A DNA stretch of 64,000 bases from Platerodrilus igneus (taxonomy: Eukaryota > Arthropoda > Insecta > Coleoptera > Lycidae). The stretch is taken from the NCBI GenBank assembly GCA_036346225.1, contig JARFIW010000588.1, positions 6,391,501 through 6,455,500 of the forward strand, in the 5' to 3' direction. The notes under the pieces are model-generated. The model did no database searches and was not told the origin of the DNA. It saw only the letters and a program-made list of their open reading frames with translations. A program made the position numbers and the translations under genes. Positions within the stretch are counted from its first letter, which is position 1; each line of letters begins with the position of its first letter. Below, piece by piece: positions 46,402 through 57,391 of this stretch.

Positions 46402-48047
46402 TCATCCTATCTCTTCTATTTTTACCGTTTTCCACATATTTCTTTCTTCCCCTACCATTTTTAGTACATCTTCATTCTTAACTTTGTCTGTCGATGATAT
46501 CTTCATCATACATCTGAACCACCACATTTCAAAGGCTTCTACCTTTTTCTTGTCCCCTTCTCCTACTGTCCATACTTCACAGCCGTACAGTGCTGTGCTC
46601 CACACATATGTTTTAAGCAATCTTTTCCTTGTTTCTATGTTTGTTGTCTTTGAGCACAGTAGTTGCTTTTTCTTGTTAAATGCAGCACGACCTTGTGTTA
46701 ATCTTTGTTTTATATCTTTTGAGCTTTTCCCATCTTGAGTTATTTGGCTTACTAGGTAGCAGAAATCCTTAACCTCTTGTAAATTCTTGTTATCTATTTT
46801 GATTTATTTTCCCCTCCTTTACATACTAGCATTTTAGTTTTATTTTTGTTAATTTTCATACCATATCTCTCTGTTAGAACCGTTTCCATTTCATTATAAG
46901 CAGCTTCTAACTCTTCTTTGCTAGATGCTAATATCGCTATATCATCTGCAAATCTAATCATATCAAATTTTTGTCCCTGCATAGTAATTCCAAATGTCCT
47001 CTTGCATTTGACATTTGCCTCTTCAATGTACAGGTTAAAAATTAATGGTGATAGGGCACATCCCTGTCTCACCTTTTTCCTAATGTTTACTTCTCTACGT
47101 TCCTGCTCTAATTCTATTACTCCTGTTTGCTCTTTGTATAAGTTATGTACTATTCGTCTATCCCTATAACTCATTCCAATCTTTTGAGTATTTCGAAAAA
47201 AATTTTCCATTTTACATTGTCGAATGCTTTTTCCAGATCTACAAACCCTATATACACGCTTTCTCCTTTTACTATTGTTTTCTCCATTATCACTCTCAGG
47301 GCTAAAATAGCCTCCCAGGTTCCACTGTTTCGCCTAAACCCAATTTGATCTTCTCCTAGTATCTCTTCAGCTCGTTTTTCCATTCGTCTTTGTACACTTC
47401 TAGTTAATATTTTTGACATGTGTGTTGTCATACTTATTGTTCAACAATTTTCACATCTATCCGCGTCTTTCTTTTTTAGTTACTATGATGTTACGTATTT
47501 CACCTGTCTTGTACATATAGCTTACAAGTTGGAAGAGACGATCTGTTACTGCTTGTCCAGCGGCTTTTAGAGTTTCTGCTTGCACCTTATCTGTACCCGG
47601 CGCCTTGCCATTTTTCAGACCCTTTAATGCTAATTCAAACTCATCTCTAAGTACAGGATATCCCAAGTCATCTTTTTCAATGTCTGATTCCTGTTCTAAT
47701 GCTATTAGTTCCTCTCTTGCATATAAATTTCCTATATTTTATTGCCATCTATCCACTTTCTCTACATTTTCTATAATGAGGTTTCCTACCACGTCCTTTA
47801 TATTTTTGCTATGCGGTTTTATATCCTTAAAATTGGTTCTAATTAGTTAGTATGCTTCATCTGTCTTTCCTACTTCCATCTTATTTTGTATCTCTTTGCA
47901 CTTTTCATCAGTCCACTGTTCTTTAGCTTTCCTGCATTTGCGAATAATTTCCCATTTTATGGCTTTGTATCTCTCTTCTCCTGTACCGTCTGATTTATTT
48001 TTGTATTTTCGTCTTCTATTAAATTCAGGATATCTTTTGTTATCCAT
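46402..48047 (-). pseudogene. RTE reverse transcriptase (inverted copy)
   Basis: Minus strand pieces: NRRRKYKNKSDGTGEERYKA (48047-47847), LKNGKAPGTDKVQAETLKAA (47666-47457), LGEDQIGFRRNSGTWEAILA and YIGFVDLEKAFDNVKWK (first catalytic Asp intact here, about 47230), VRQGCALSPLIFNLYIEEA and MIRFADDIAILASSKEELEA (FADD near 46945), and STALYGCEVWTVGEGDKKKV at 46620-46540. At least four frameshifts. Confidence 0.88.
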
Positions 48048-48590
48048 GGTTTTTTATTTTGTTTTGTGTATACCCCAGAATATCTCTGGCCGCCCTTTCG
48101 AGGCTGTATTTAATGTTATTCCATTCTGTTTCTACTTCCTTAGTATTAGATATTTTCCCGATATCTTTTAGCAATTTATTTGACATTTTTTAAATCTTTC
48201 CTTAATATCTTTATCTTTTAGTTTCTCAAAGTCAAAGCACTTTTTCCGTTTCTTTTTTTCAAATTTTACAATTTAAGTGCGGCCTTCATAATTACGATGT
48301 TGTGTTCAGTGTCTATATCTGCTATATCTTTTACTTGATTCCTAAATCGTTGTCTAAAAAGAATGTAATTTATTTGATATCTTCCTATATCTCCTGGCAT
48401 CTTCCACGTATATCGTCTTCTAGCATGATGTTGAAATAATGTGTTTGTGATGATTAAATTGTTCTAGTCGCAAAATTCTACCAGCCTATTTCCTCTGTCG
48501 TTTCTCGTGCCTAAACCAAACAAACCTACTACCGCTCCTTCCCTACCCTCACCTACCACTGCATTAAAATCCCTTGTAATTTTTAAATTT

Positions 48591-49000
48591 TTATTTTCTT
48601 TTACATATTAAGATATCTTCGATATCTTTGTATATTGCCTCCACCTCTTTCTCACTGTAGCTAGAGGTGGGCATGTATACTTGTATTATTACTGTATTTA
48701 CCATGAGTACTCTTTCGTTCTTTTGTAAGTAATTTTCTACACAGTATCCTATCCTTTTTCGCACTACTATCCCCACACCCAAATTTCCTTCCTCTGCTCC
48801 TACATGAATTACCCGGAATCTCCACTCCAAAAATCCCCCGCCTCTGGCCACCGAACTTTGCTGATCGCTACTATGTCTAGTGCTAACCTATTCATTTCCA
48901 TTTTTAAGTTCTCTAGCTTACCTACTTGCTTCATACTTCTAACATTCCACGCTCCGACACGCAAAATGTTCCCAACTCTTATTCTAGACTTTCCGATCAC
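48591..49000 (-). pseudogene. RTE AP-endonuclease (inverted copy)
   Basis: Minus strand: GNILRVGAWNVRSMKQVGKL, ISKVRWPEAG (catalytic Glu of the usual SEVRW replaced by Lys) and VNTVIIQVYMPTSSYSEKEV. Downstream blocks to about 48280 (TDH region) are in other frames. Inactive. Confidence 0.82.
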
Positions 49001-49384
49001 ATCCTCTGAAGTAGTCCCCTCTCAGAGATCCAAATGGGGTCTATTTTAATTCTGGAGTCTTTTACCCCAGAGAATGCCATCATGTTTATTACAATTTAAG
49101 TACGCTGTGTACTTGGAAGGTAATGTGGTGGTTTCCCGTTGCCTTCCACATCGCGGTAGTGTGTTTTAGACTGCCATACCGACCCCTATGGTCTCTGCCA
49201 ATCTAAGTACCGAAAGAGCCGCTGCCCGGGGACCTGTGTTAGTCTGGTTCCTCACTAACGACCCTACTACTTTGGCTTGGCCCTGTAGTTTGGCTCTTTA
49301 GCTCATTAGAACACGCAAGCCATTTTACAAGTTCTAATAATCTAGAACTTCGGCAAGGTCCAGGTCCATTCGAATTGGATCATT

Positions 49385-51296
49385 CTTATTATAAAGAATA
49401 TAATTCTAACTACTTTTATGATCAATTTCGTAGTCTCAGAATTCAATGTAAGTCTTTAATTAGGACAGATTGCTAGGGTAGACGAGGAATTAACTACTAA
49501 CAAAAATGCTTTTTGGAATTTTGTTAATTTGACTAAGAATAATAACTGTTATCCATCACGGATGGTCCTAAATGATCTTGTAGCAAATGGTAGTATTGAA
49601 ATAGCTAACCTGTTTGCAATTAAATTTGGCCAAGTTTATACTGATCAAAATTTAATTAACAAGTGTAACTTTGCACTAAATGACACTTTTGGAATTTTCT
49701 GAAAAGGACATTGAAAATAGTATAAATCAGCTTGATACAACTTCGGGTCCTGGGCCTGATCATTTACATCCATTTTTTATTAAATCTTGTCACTTAAACT
49801 TGATAGAACCAATTAAAGTGATTTATAATCTTTTAATGAAGTTTGGTGAATTTCCAGAGATATGGAAGTTAAGCTACATAGTTCCTCTGTTTAAAGGCGG
49901 TGACAAAACAGACATAAACAATTACAGGCATATATCTAAAATAAGTGTTCTAGGTAAAATGATAGACAAGCTTGTCACCATTAAAATACAATTTTATCTT
50001 AATAAGTACATAATTGAACAACAACATGGATTTATGCCTAAAAGATCTGTTAACACCAACCTATGCATTTTTCTTGAATCAATAGTTACAGCACTTACAT
50101 AACTACTCCGTAGATTCTATTTACATTGATTTGGTAAGAGCATTTGATAAGGTAAACCACAACTTATTGCTATATAAATTGCGTTGCTATGGAGTAAGTA
50201 GCGTTCTATTATTATGGTTTAAATCGTTTCTTTGTGGTCGTCGACGAAGGGTAAATATAAAAGAATAATCTGTAATGAAATTTTTGTTTCTTCAGGAGTC
50301 CCCCAAGGATCACATTTGGAGCATTATTGTTTTTGCTTTACATAAATGATGTATGCAATGTAATTTTACATAGTAAATTTTTGTTTTTTGTCGATGACTT
50401 AAAAATATTTAAAATAATTATGAATGATTCAGATTTTTCTGCACTACAGCAGGATTTAACGAGAATTGAAGCTTCCTTTAAGGAAATTGGAATGGTATTT
50501 AACTTTTCAAAATGTTTAGTTATTAGGTTTAGCATTGGTGGCACTGATGAGGCGTTTGATTACCAATGTGAATCAGGATTCTTGGAAAAAGTTAAGATTA
50601 TTAAATATCTTGGTGTATATGTTGATTCTAGTATTAGTTTTCATAGTCACATTGATTATGTTGTATGTAAAGCCAGAAAAATTTTATATTTTATTAAATC
50701 AGTATACAATGATTTCAAAAATGCGACTACTTTTAGAACTATTTATTACTAGTTTTTATATCCTATATTAGCATATGGTTCGGTTGTCTGGAATCAATTT
50801 CTTTTGGTTCAGTCAGATAAGTTGGAAAATATACGAAGAGGTTATCTTCGATATGCTGCATCCCGTATAGGTAATGAATTTCTGTGATCATAATTATAAA
50901 CCCATTGCAACTAAACTAAACATTAGTACATTAAGTTCAGCGAGAAATAGAACGGATTTAATTTTTCTGTATAAATTGTTTAATAATCAGATTGATTGTA
51001 GTATCCTTCTTGGATAGTACAATGTCTATGTGCCTGGTAGAAATCTTTGAAATAAAAATATTTACTTTATTTGCCCTACTATAAAGTATAACTTTGTTAA
51101 ACATTCAAGTACATTTAGGCTAAGCAAACTAGCAAATAACAATTCTCAATGGTTTGATTTATCTAACACTACTATCTTTAATATTTATTCTCAATCAAAA
51201 CAAATACTAACTATAGAATAATTTGTGCTCATTAGATTTAATAAATATTATGTAAAAAGGGCTTGCCCGTTAAGGAAATAAATAAATAAATAAATA
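49385..51296 (+). mobile_element. CR1/Jockey-like LINE, part right of the inserted RTE
   Basis: Continues the LINE of 44910-45127 to its (AATA)n tail at 51276-51296. RT motifs in order: SGPGPDHLHPFFI (49740), WKLSYIVPLFKGGDKTDINN (49860), IDLVRAFDKVNHNLLLYKL (50125), SGVPQGS (50295, with a nearby frameshift) and LFFVDDLKIF (50385), in which the usual F/YADD is FVDD. The C-terminus and a short 3'UTR follow. Several frameshifts, inactive. Same tail type as the LINEs in the first 9 kb. Confidence 0.86.
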
Positions 51297-51299
51297 AAA

Positions 51300-51927
51300 A
51301 AGGTTTGCTCAACGTGATCAAACCAAAATTAAAGAATCGTTTTTGCAATTTTACCGAAGTAAACTTTGGAACCAAGTGGCAAAAGACAGAAATGAATGCT
51401 AACGGGCAGTGGAAGTAACCAACAATAAAAAAAGAAACAATACAAAAGATTTATTAACTTCAACGGTTAATAAGAAAAGAATATATGGAGATGTAAATCT
51501 GTTTGATTCAGATGTTTCTATTAAAAATGAAGTTCATTCTGCAAAATTTTCACAAAGCGCTTTTGAATTCATGTTTGAAGATTTGAGTGAAGACAATCTC
51601 GAAGTATATGTTTAGCAATTTGATGAAATTCCAACTGATCAACAGCTTAAGCTACGTGGTTAAAGAAAAGCAACTGCTAAACTGTTAATACTGCTAGCAA
51701 TGAACACTGAACCTCACCCGGCATGAATTACGAGGAGATTAGTTTACATTCAGTTTCAAGATGTATCTAACAGTGAAAATTTTGTTGCTATCATTTGTTG
51801 TCACATGGATTTGTGTATACCATAGTTACTTGTACTTCGATAGATACTTTATCAAACTTGCTTTTTCGGTCTAGTACTAACCATACAAGTGAACTTAACA
51901 CTTGAAAAGAAAGGTTTCATCATCATC
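51300..51927. other. Short unidentified frame between LINE and RTE fragment
   Basis: A plus-strand frame at 51409-51615 (MEVTNNKKRNNTKDLL, ending LSEDNLEVYV) looks protein-like (charged, low complexity) and reads on past its stop as FDEIPTDQQLKL. I do not recognise it. Nothing else is seen. Confidence 0.3.
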
Positions 51928-52433
51928 AATAGATTTTCAGTTCTAGAACTGGTTGGACGTGTACCTCCATTGTTTCTTATTCTCAGCTAACCTACACATT
52001 TCCTGAAATTCCTACAGCTTACATTTTTCACTATCTGTGTGCAAGAGTCTATTCTAGGTCTAACCTCTACCTCTCTTTTTTTTTTCTTTGCTTCTAATAT
52101 ATTACGTAGTATTCGCTCATGCCTTAGTGTGTCTTGTCATCCTCTCTCTTATTTATTACTGTTTTCCACTATCATTTCGAGAACCTCTTTGTTCGTAATC
52201 TCATCTGTTCGTGATATCTTCACCATATGTCAGTAGAACAACATTTCAAAGGCTTCTAACTTTTTCCTGTCCGCTTCTCCCACTGTCCACGTTAAACAGC
52301 TGTATAGTTCTGTGCTCCACGCATATGCTTTCAGCAATCTATTCCTTGTTTCTATGTTTGTTGTCTTTGAACATAGTAGTTGCTTTTTTTTGTTAAATGC
52401 AGCAAGGCCTTGCACTAATCTTTGTTTTAGGTG
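51928..52433 (-). pseudogene. RTE 3' fragment, right arm of a split copy
   Basis: Minus strand: LVQGLAAFNKKKQLLCSKTT, STELYSCLTWTVGEADRKKL and FEMLFY, then a 3' end with GTTCTAGAACTGAAAATC and TGATGATGATG. It lacks the extra 3' modules seen in the two full-length copies. The pol sequence breaks off at 52433; an earlier part of pol is at 57061-58945, so a 4.6-kb segment (and a missing stretch of about 100 codons) separates the two. Confidence 0.8.
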
Positions 52434-52758
52434 AAAGCAGGGCAAAGTGAAATCGCCAAGTAACGTTCTTTGTTTACCCAGATAAATTTTAATACATCTA
52501 AGCTATTTGTTGAGGATATCATCAAATGTGTTATTGGAAATATATCTACAAGTCAATTTAAAAAAATACATTTCAAATTTGAGTTATATAAGCAATAGTG
52601 AAAATTGGGTTTTATTCCACTTTACCACATGTGGTAGCGTAAAATGAAATGGTGGATGGGGCAATATGAAATACTAAAGTAGGTTTAAAAAACACAAAAG
52701 TAGGTTTTAAAAACACTTTAGATTAATTGTTCACAATTTATTAGGAAAAGTTGTCAGT
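52434..52758 (-). other. Probable 3' end of the pogo-like element
   Basis: Non-coding sequence between the RTE fragment and the foldback element. GCAGGGCAAAGTGAAATCGCC at its left edge could be the terminus of the pogo-like element whose coding part is at 55609-57060, by position only. No matching inverted terminus was identified. Confidence 0.4.
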
Positions 52759-53408
52759 GTATTTCACCGGCACCCCCACTTTCACATGGGGGATTGAAAA
52801 TGGGTGCATTTGTTTGTGCCTCGTTTCTGCTGGTGTGTGCTGCAAATCCCATCGTTTGTGCAACTTCCATTCTCGAGATATTCAAAAAACAAGTTGGAGG
52901 TGCTACTGAAACGTCCGCACCCCCACTATTTCAGAGGGGGTTATAAAGTGGTGCATTCGTTTGTGCTGGTTTGTTGTGCAAACCCCATCGTTTGTGCTCC
53001 TTCTCTTCTCGCGATATTCAAAATACAATTTGGGAGTGCTGTAGAAATGATGTGAATGAGAGTGAGGTGTGTGGGTGAAAGTTTGTGCTACATGGTGCAC
53101 TAATGTTTTTGCTGCACCAGTCACCCCTCTGGTTAGGGTTGTCTTTTTATATCTAAAAATATGCAAATACAACGGGAACAAATTTTTCCCGAAAGCAACT
53201 GTGAAACTTTTTAAGAAACAAAAATTTCGTACGCAATCCGAAAATCATATTTATTTTTAACCAGCACTCAAGTCCGCAGATCTTTGCCCGCCTCCTTCCT
53301 TCAAATTAAAAAATTTGTCCTGCAAGCAGTTGAACAATATTGAATTGTTGCGCCAAATCCAAAAATAATTTTTGCCCAACTTTAAACCTGTAAATTTTAG
53401 CACTCTTT

Positions 53409-53655
53409 ATTCGGCGTAGGACATCTGGGCGCTGCTGGTAAGGCGCAGCCGGCTGGGCGCCGTCGTTAGGGTGCGTGTGATTTGAACGCGAGAATAGTAC
53501 GACGCGAGCCGTTAAGGCGTCGCCGATAGTGCGCAGGACATTGGGGCGTGAGGGCAGTAGGGCGCGAGAACTGTAGTGCGCGGGTCGTTAGGGCGCGGGA
53601 CAACAGAACGCGAGGGTAGTAAGGACGCGGGTTGCTATATCGCAAGACAGTCGGA
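53409..53655. repeat. GC-rich tandem array, orientation 1
   Basis: Units of about 15-19 bp such as GGGCGCGGGACATTA, GGGCGCGAGGACAGTA and GGCGCGAGCCGTTA in irregular order. The inverse array is at 54060-54235. Confidence 0.8.
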
Positions 53656-54059
53656 ATCATAAGATACAAAAAGGTTAGTTTGTGAAACTGTTAGGGTTAC
53701 ACAAAAATATTAAATCAACCTATAATAAAATATTAAATGTTTTCTGAGCAGGCGCTGTAACTTTTTTCTGTGTTGTTTATTGTTCTAATTCTTCTTGTAT
53801 AGTATTCCTGTGCGTGTTTATATGAAAATGTACTGGTTGAATTTTTGTAGATGCCTTTGACGGCTAAAATATTGTTCTTTTATTACTTTTAAAGAAGGCT
53901 TGCTTCTGCGTGAATCAGTATTTTGGCTGCTGGGAAAGCATTTTCAAAAATTCTGCCTTTTCATTCTCATCAACACACATACAGGAACACGATACAAAAA
54001 CAATTAAAACATAAAAAAGTTTACAACCACATTTTTTATTTTTGGAGTTTTTGGAATTT

Positions 54060-54235
54060 GGCTCCCGTCCTACTGTCCTTGCGACCTAATATCCCACGCA
54101 CTATCGGCGGCTCCCTAATGTCTCGTGCCTTATCGGCGGCGCCCTAACGGCTCGCGCCCTACTGTCCTTGCCTCCAAATGACCCGCGACCTATCGGCCGC
54201 ACCCTTACGGCCACGTCCCAATGTCCGGATCCGCC
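54060..54235. repeat. GC-rich tandem array, inverse orientation
   Basis: The reverse complement shows the same units as 53409-53655 (GGGCGCGAGCCGTTA, GGCGCCGCCGATA, GAGACATTA), so the interior of the foldback element is itself palindromic. Confidence 0.8.
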
Positions 54236-54721
54236 CTTTGTTACCATAAAAGAAGTTGAATAAGGAGACCTCAATTTCACGAGCCCTCTGAACAATTTTA
54301 ATCCATTCCTGTGAACAGATGAGATAAGATAGGCGCTTTGAAGTGAACAAAGTTTGAAATAAAAGTTTATTTTTGGGAAAAATGAACGAATATTTTATTA
54401 GTAACAACTTAAAATAAATCCAAAAAACTTGTAAAAACTCAAAATAAAAAACATTTCACTAAACACTACTTTAATGACCAACTAACTATACACGATATAA
54501 TTTATATACGACATTTTGATATACACTAACCTCTGTACACTCATCACCGATCTTATATATATACCCTATAATTAAATAGATGACTCATATTGTAGCTGCA
54601 CCCCATGTTGTTTTTAAATTTGTAGTTAAGAGGGTACACAAACGATGGGGTTTGTTGCACAAGCCAGCACAAACGGATGCACCTCTTTCCCATATAATAC
54701 AAAACGTTCCATAGGCATCCT

Positions 54722-54975
54722 GTGGACGTCCGTTTTAGTTCCATTCAAAGTACGAACACCCATGAATTTTTGATGGACGTCCATAGGACGTTCTTCAGTT
54801 AAAGTGGTATGTACGTCCATTGGCAAACGTCTATTGGATATACTTACATTGGATATACGTACATTGAATGAAACTAAAACGGACGTCCAATAGACGTTTG
54901 CCAAAAAACGTCCATACCCCTTTAGTTGAAGAACGTATTTATGGACGTCCATCAAAATTCCATAGACGTTCGTTG
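54722..54975. repeat. Palindromic cluster of GGACGTCC motifs
   Basis: GGACGTCC or close variants occur near 54726, 54777, 54810, 54888, 54915 and 54943. The halves mirror each other: GTCCGTTTTAGTTCCATTCA near 54730 against TGAATGAAACTAAAACGGAC near 54870, and CAAACGTCTATTGGA against TCCAATAGACGTTTG. An open frame repeating Met-Asp-Val-His is a by-product. Confidence 0.8.
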
Positions 54976-55639
54976 GAAAAATTAATAATTATTGGATTTG
55001 GAGCAAAAATTCAATGTATAATGTGGGATATTTTACATCTAGCGAATTAAGGGCAGGGGGTCCCCACAGAGTCGAGGGCTAGTTAAAAATAAATATGATT
55101 TTTGGATAACCGTACGAAACTTTTGTTTCTTAAAAAGTCTCACGGCTGGTTTCGGAAAAAATTTGTTCCCGTTGTATTTGCATATTTCTAGATAAAAAAA
55201 GACAACCCTAACCAGAGGGGTGACTGGTGAAGTAAAAAAATCAGTGCACCATGTGGCACAAACGGAGCACAAACGATTGTAAGTGCTTTCAACAAATTTG
55301 ATAAACTTTCACCCACACACCTCACTCTCATTCACTTCAGTTCTACAGAACCCCCAAATCGTTTTTTGAATATCGCGAAGACAACAGCACAAACGATGGG
55401 GTTTGCAGCACAAACGTAACACAAACGAATGTATCACTTTATATTCCCTTCTGAAGGTGTGCGGGTATGGACGTTTTAGCAGCACCCGCAACTTGTTTTT
55501 GAATATCTCTAGAACGGAAATGATGGGGTTTGCAGCACAAACGTAGCACAAACGAACGCACCCATTTTCAAACTCCCACTTGAAAGTGGGGGTGCCGGTG
55601 AAATGCACCTGAATTTTCTCATAGCGGAGCGAAATAACT

Positions 55640-57060
55640 TTAGTCAGTATACCAATGATTTCTGTTGTATAAACTATACCAAAATCATCAACTTCAGGAA
55701 AAATGAATATATTGGAATGTGATCGGTAATTTTTCATAAATTTAACTTCATACACATTTTCATTTTCAACACACCTGATTACTTTAGCTATAAAATGCTT
55801 TTGTACTTGCGTTTTTTGATCCGTCAATGCAACACAAATAAGGTCATTCACACAAATATTTCTTTGGACTATTGTAAACATTTTGTCTGGTTTCGCAGAG
55901 AAAGTGGACTCATCATCTTTATTAATATAGTCAGAAATGTCAGAATACTCCTCGCAAATGTCGTTCAAATCATATTCTTCTGACTCTGACAAACTACTGT
56001 TTTTAATCTTTTTGGTAGAGGTTGCATGTTCATCACACAACTTTTGTTTTATGGTCTGCACATCTGTAGAAGATGGCAATTTGCTCTGCTTAAGTTCGTC
56101 CAAATATCACGATGAAGTGATGATTGCGGTTTCACCACGTTTATAACATCCTCTATTTATCTGCTTTGGAACCACTTTTGCCAATGGCACTATATTTGCT
56201 GGGGATACGATTGTAGTACATAGAGATGTTTGTTTCATTATAGGGGTTGCAACATTAACATATCCTTTTGATCCACCTGCTTGATCTAGCACTGGAACTA
56301 TGTTCTCAATAAGACTTTTTCGTTCAGTTAGGGATGCAGGACCAAAATCTAGGTCTTTAAATAATAATGGGTACAATGGATAAATTTCAGTGCTTTTGAA
56401 AGCGTTTTCGACATTTGATAGTGTTGCAGCTCTTGCATATGTTTTACCAAATATTTGTCCAACATCTGAAAACTCAATAACCTTATTGGGTTTGTTTCGC
56501 TGAATTTTTCAACGTGTGTAAAAGCTGCTTAAGGAAACATAATGCTACATCTAGGAGCTGCAATTTATGCGATATATGTGACGGAATTGCCAAAATATGC
56601 ATGTAACTCTGTCTACCTTTGAAAACTAGTTCCAAATTTTTGTATGAGTTGCATGTCCATCTAAAATCAATAATATGGGACTGTTCTCAGTTGAATGTGC
56701 GTGTTTCAAGAAGTGGGAAGGAAAACCAAATATCACAAGAGATATGAGACTGCATCCAACTTTGTGAGCTGTAGATGTCTTTTAAAAAAATAGTGTAACC
56801 AATCTTTGCCTGTCATAGCAATTTCTTTATTGAAATTGTGCAGAACTAAATTTAATTCTGCAGATTGGAAAGCCAAAGCATGAATTTCTTTACAAGATAA
56901 TTCAAAAAATAGTTGGTCCATTTCCAAAATATGTGTATCCAAAGAATTTTCTTGATCACTGTTGAAAACACTTGAGAATCTTCCTAGTTTCTTCTGAGAC
57001 GCTTCTTTTGTAGTTTTTCCAGGTTTAATTTGCTTATTTAAAGGCACAACTTTGATATAT
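55640..57060 (-). pseudogene. Pogo-like (DDE_1) transposase remnant
   Basis: Minus strand. 57060-56733: DNA-binding region with KPGKTTKEASQKKLGRF, CKEIHALAFQSAEL and IAMTGKDWLHYFFKRH (the CENP-B/Tc5-type HTH ending in GKDWL..F). It then jumps to PILLILDGHATHT near 56680, the second catalytic Asp, so the first catalytic Asp and surroundings are deleted. Next come FGKTYARAATLSNVENAFKS and YPLLFKDLDFGPASLTERK (56480-56310), then a Ser/Lys-rich tail and the C-terminal block NDLICVALTDQKTQVQKHFI...NIFIFPEVDDFGIVYTTEII (55880-55640). Frameshifts occur near 56730 and 56500. Inactive. A 2.85-kb foldback element lies right after its end. Confidence 0.85.
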
Positions 57061-57389
57061 AAATTAAAAACTAATGGGTATAGGGCAAATCCCGGTCTCA
57101 CACCTTTCTTAATATTTACTTCTCTATGTTCCTGCTCTATTTCTATTACCACTGTTTGTTCTTTGTATAAGCTATGTACTATTTGTCTATCCCTAAAACT
57201 CATTCCAATCTTTTTGTGTATTTCGAACATTTTCTCCCATTTTACATTATCAAATGCTTTTCCCAAATCTACAAACCCTATAAACAAGCTTTCTCCTTTT
57301 TCTATTGTTTTCTCTATTAATACCCTTAAAGCTAAAATGGCCTCCGGTGTTTCGCTGTTTCACTGAAACCCAAATTGATCTTCACCTAG
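57061..57389 (-). pseudogene. RTE RT fragment, left part (interrupted by mariner)
   Basis: Minus strand: FIGFVDLGKAFDNVKWEKMF (first catalytic Asp present) and VRPGFALYPLVFNLYI. It stops at 57061 in a direct in-frame join to pogo-like sequence. On the 5' side it is interrupted at 57390 by the mariner element and resumes at 58708. Confidence 0.85.
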
Positions 57390-57391
57390 TA

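Larger units (their letters stand above)
45121..49375 (-). mobile_element. Full-length RTE-like LINE, inverted copy (about 4.25 kb)
   Basis: Same family as 11861-17127 but on the minus strand, without the 995-bp insertion. The 5' end (ATTCGAATGGACCTGG) is at 49375 and the 3' end (GAAGACCTAATAATGATG) at about 45121. The two copies differ by scattered substitutions and small indels, so they are independent insertions and not a recent inverted duplication. It is nested in a plus-strand LINE (44910-51296). Confidence 0.9.
52759..55608. mobile_element. 2.85-kb foldback element with sub-repeated arms
   Basis: Large inverted repeats: left arm about 52759-53265, right arm about 55085-55608, starting TTTCACCGGCACCCCCACTT and ending near CCGAAAATCATATTTATTTT. 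Within the arms, CCCCATCGTTTGTGCT-type blocks recur about every 130-150 bp (52850 and 52985; 55395 and 55525), the sub-repeat organisation typical of foldback transposons. Weaker mirror similarity continues inward (53330-53385 against 54990-55040). The interior has two opposed GC-rich tandem arrays and a GGACGTCC-rich palindromic cluster. No transposase is seen. It sits just after the coding end of a pogo-like element. Confidence 0.85.

Noticed and set aside
46394..48171. Plus-strand frames across the inverted RTE copy
   Set aside because: Antisense to its polymerase.
11861..49375. The two RTE copies considered as arms of one large inverted duplication
   Set aside because: Flanking sequences differ, divergence is spread along the copies, and each has its own insertion site; two independent insertions explain it.
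54626..54955. 109-codon minus-strand frame with Met-Asp-Val-His repeats
   Set aside because: Produced by the GGACGTCC palindromic cluster.
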